Assembly: GCA_023414985.1 (NCBI GenBank)
Contig: JAEZLY010000162.1
Span: 1-32,478, forward strand
Reading direction: 5' to 3'
From: Bacillota bacterium
GTDB lineage: Bacteria; Bacillota; Clostridia; Lachnospirales; Lachnospiraceae
Length of the DNA: 32,478 nt
A program made the position numbers and the translations under genes. Position 1 is the first letter of the stretch, and every line of letters starts with the position of its first letter. The notes beneath the pieces were generated by a model. It saw only the letters and a program-made list of their open reading frames with translations, made no database searches and had not been told where the DNA came from. Below are positions 31,495-32,478 of this stretch, piece by piece.

Positions 31495-31514
31495 ACTACT
31501 CTCCTCTCCCCGAA

Positions 31515-31808
31515 TTATAATTCCAGAAGCATTTCATATTGTCCGACATGATCAGTAAATCCCAACTTTTTCAGATAGGCAACCATGTTAACAGCCTGTA
31601 ATTCTACATTAAGAATACCGATCCTATCAGCTTCTGTATTCTTAATCAACTCTGCCAGAATGCTTTCGGCGATACCCCCTCCGTTGGAGCATCTGTTGAA
31701 GTATCCATAGGGCAGTTCAATTTTTACCTGATAATCAGAAAATGCGTCAACAAAGGCACTGTGCAGCACCTCCAAAGCTACCTGCTCCATTGAATGAAAT
31801 CGAAGCAT
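31515..31808 (-). pseudogene. Shortened GNAT acetyltransferase gene, probable internal-deletion remnant
   Basis: The 97 residues join a typical GNAT beginning (VLHSAFVDAFSDYQVKIELP) directly to a typical C-terminal half (GGGIAESILAELIKNT, ILNVELQAVNMVAYLKKLGF). The stretch that usually lies between, roughly 80 to 110 residues with the central strands, is missing, yet the reading frame is intact. The junction PYGYFNRCSNGGG is near residues 33-45. A GGGGGAGATAAA ribosome site remains, so it may still be translated. It could be a decayed gene or a true minimal GNAT; the first is more likely. It sits between nfo and the phosphoesterase gene, and may share a transcript with both. Confidence 0.6.
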
Positions 31809-31858
31809 TTTATCTCCCCCCCTTATATGATTAATGTAATATAATTATAAAAAACTAC

Positions 31859-32478
31859 TTATTCCTCTCGGTATAATCCTCGTAGAAGGCTGATTTCCTC
31901 GGCATAACCGGACAGCTCGTTCGGCGTCTCAAGGTAAAAAGGTAATCCTCTCAGCGCCGGATGGTTAATCATCCTTGTAAATGCCTCTAGTCCAATGGTT
32001 CCCTGTCCGATCTTTTCATGCCGATCCTTATGACTTTCCAGAGGGTTCTTACTATCATTGATATGAATTGCCCGCAGCTTTTCTAAACCCAGGATTCGAT
32101 CAAATTTCTCCAGTACTCCATCCAAGTCATTGACGATATCATATCCCGCATCATGAACATGGCAGGTATCCAGGCATATTCCCATTTGATCGGATCGGTT
32201 TACGCCATCCAGAATTCTTCTCAGCTCTTCAAAGGTCCTTCCTACCTCTGTTCCCTTTCCTGACATGGTTTCTAAAAGGACCGTCGTTGTCTGCTTCTTC
32301 GTTAAGATCGCATTGAGTGTATCGATAATCAATGTGATCCCAGCTTCCGACCCCTGGCCTCCATGACTTCCCGGATGAAAGTTATAATACTGATTCGGCA
32401 AATATTCCATCCGTTCTAAATCGTCCGCCAATGTAAAAAGCGCAAATTCCCTTACTCTGGGATCAGCAGAACTGGGAT
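31859..32478 (-). CDS. nfo: Endonuclease IV (AP endonuclease), C-terminal part, runs off the right edge
   Basis: The frame is open from the window edge through ADPRVREFALFTLADDLERM, so the visible part (about 205 residues) is not a full gene. The family metal-binding motifs are clear: FHPGSHGGQG, LLETMSGKGTEVG, GICLDTCHVHDAGYD and HINDSKNPLESHKDRHEKIGQG. The enzyme cuts DNA at abasic sites in base excision repair, with three zinc ions in a TIM barrel. The true start lies beyond 32478. Confidence 0.95.
   Translation of the reverse strand, partial: PSSADPRVREFALFTLADDLERMEYLPNQYYNFHPGSHGGQGSEAGITLIIDTLNAILTKKQTTTVLLETMSGKGTEVGRTFEELRRILDGVNRSDQMGICLDTCHVHDAGYDIVNDLDGVLEKFDRILGLEKLRAIHINDSKNPLESHKDRHEKIGQGTIGLEAFTRMINHPALRGLPFYLETPNELSGYAEEISLLRGLYREE

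Overview
The window looks like the chromosome of an anaerobic, spore-forming Firmicute of the Lachnospiraceae / Clostridium cluster XIVa type. The base composition is low to moderate GC, AGGAGG-type ribosome sites sit before almost every gene, and promoters are sigma-A-like. The gene content also fits: phosphoketolase, mannose-family PTS, GH4 glycosidase, a T-box leader and a spore-protein-like gene. Almost all genes are on the minus strand. No rRNA, tRNA, CRISPR, transposase or phage genes were seen.

Layout. 1-460 (minus): a multi-hairpin GC-rich element, then a T-box leader with its own promoter; the gene it controls lies beyond the left edge. 494-6319: a sugar module resembling a chitobiose / N-acetylglucosamine pathway, with minus-strand lacI, GH4 6-phospho-beta-glycosidase, BadF/BadG-type sugar kinase and ChbG-type deacetylase, divergent from a plus-strand GPH-family transporter. 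Each of the two promoters is followed by the same 12-base motif, a likely LacI-family operator. 6453-8305 (plus): a probable spore protein and a small membrane protein. 8420-10189 (minus): an old-yellow-enzyme reductase and a flavodoxin-fold reductase.

10500-18732 (minus): a long cluster read as GNAT N-acetyltransferase (GlmA-like), PIG-L deacetylase-like protein, MurQ etherase, mannose-family PTS IIB-IIC-IID-IIA, GntR regulator, HPr and enzyme I. It resembles a self-contained amino-sugar or cell-wall-sugar import and recycling system carrying its own general PTS proteins. Its leading promoter is followed by five tandem 8-base units (TATGTTNA), and the gntR promoter by a 14-base palindrome built from the same unit. 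This suggests one regulator for both.

18874-19305: the most unusual non-coding stretch, about 430 bases forming a long imperfect inverted repeat that encloses three further hairpins, between the phosphoketolase stop codon and the promoter of the GNAT-led operon. 19318-21717 (minus): phosphoketolase. 21930-28926 (minus): small stress or housekeeping proteins (VOC/PhnB-like, SRPBCC, DUF1801, GNAT) and two DEAD-box RNA helicases around a DUF1456 protein. One helicase carries 16 perfectly phased five-residue repeats in its tail. 29153-29866 (plus): an SGNH hydrolase. 29893-32478 (minus): a membrane metallophosphoesterase, a shrunken GNAT gene, and the C-terminal part of endonuclease IV running off the right edge.

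All assignments come from reading motifs by eye. No database search or folding program was run.
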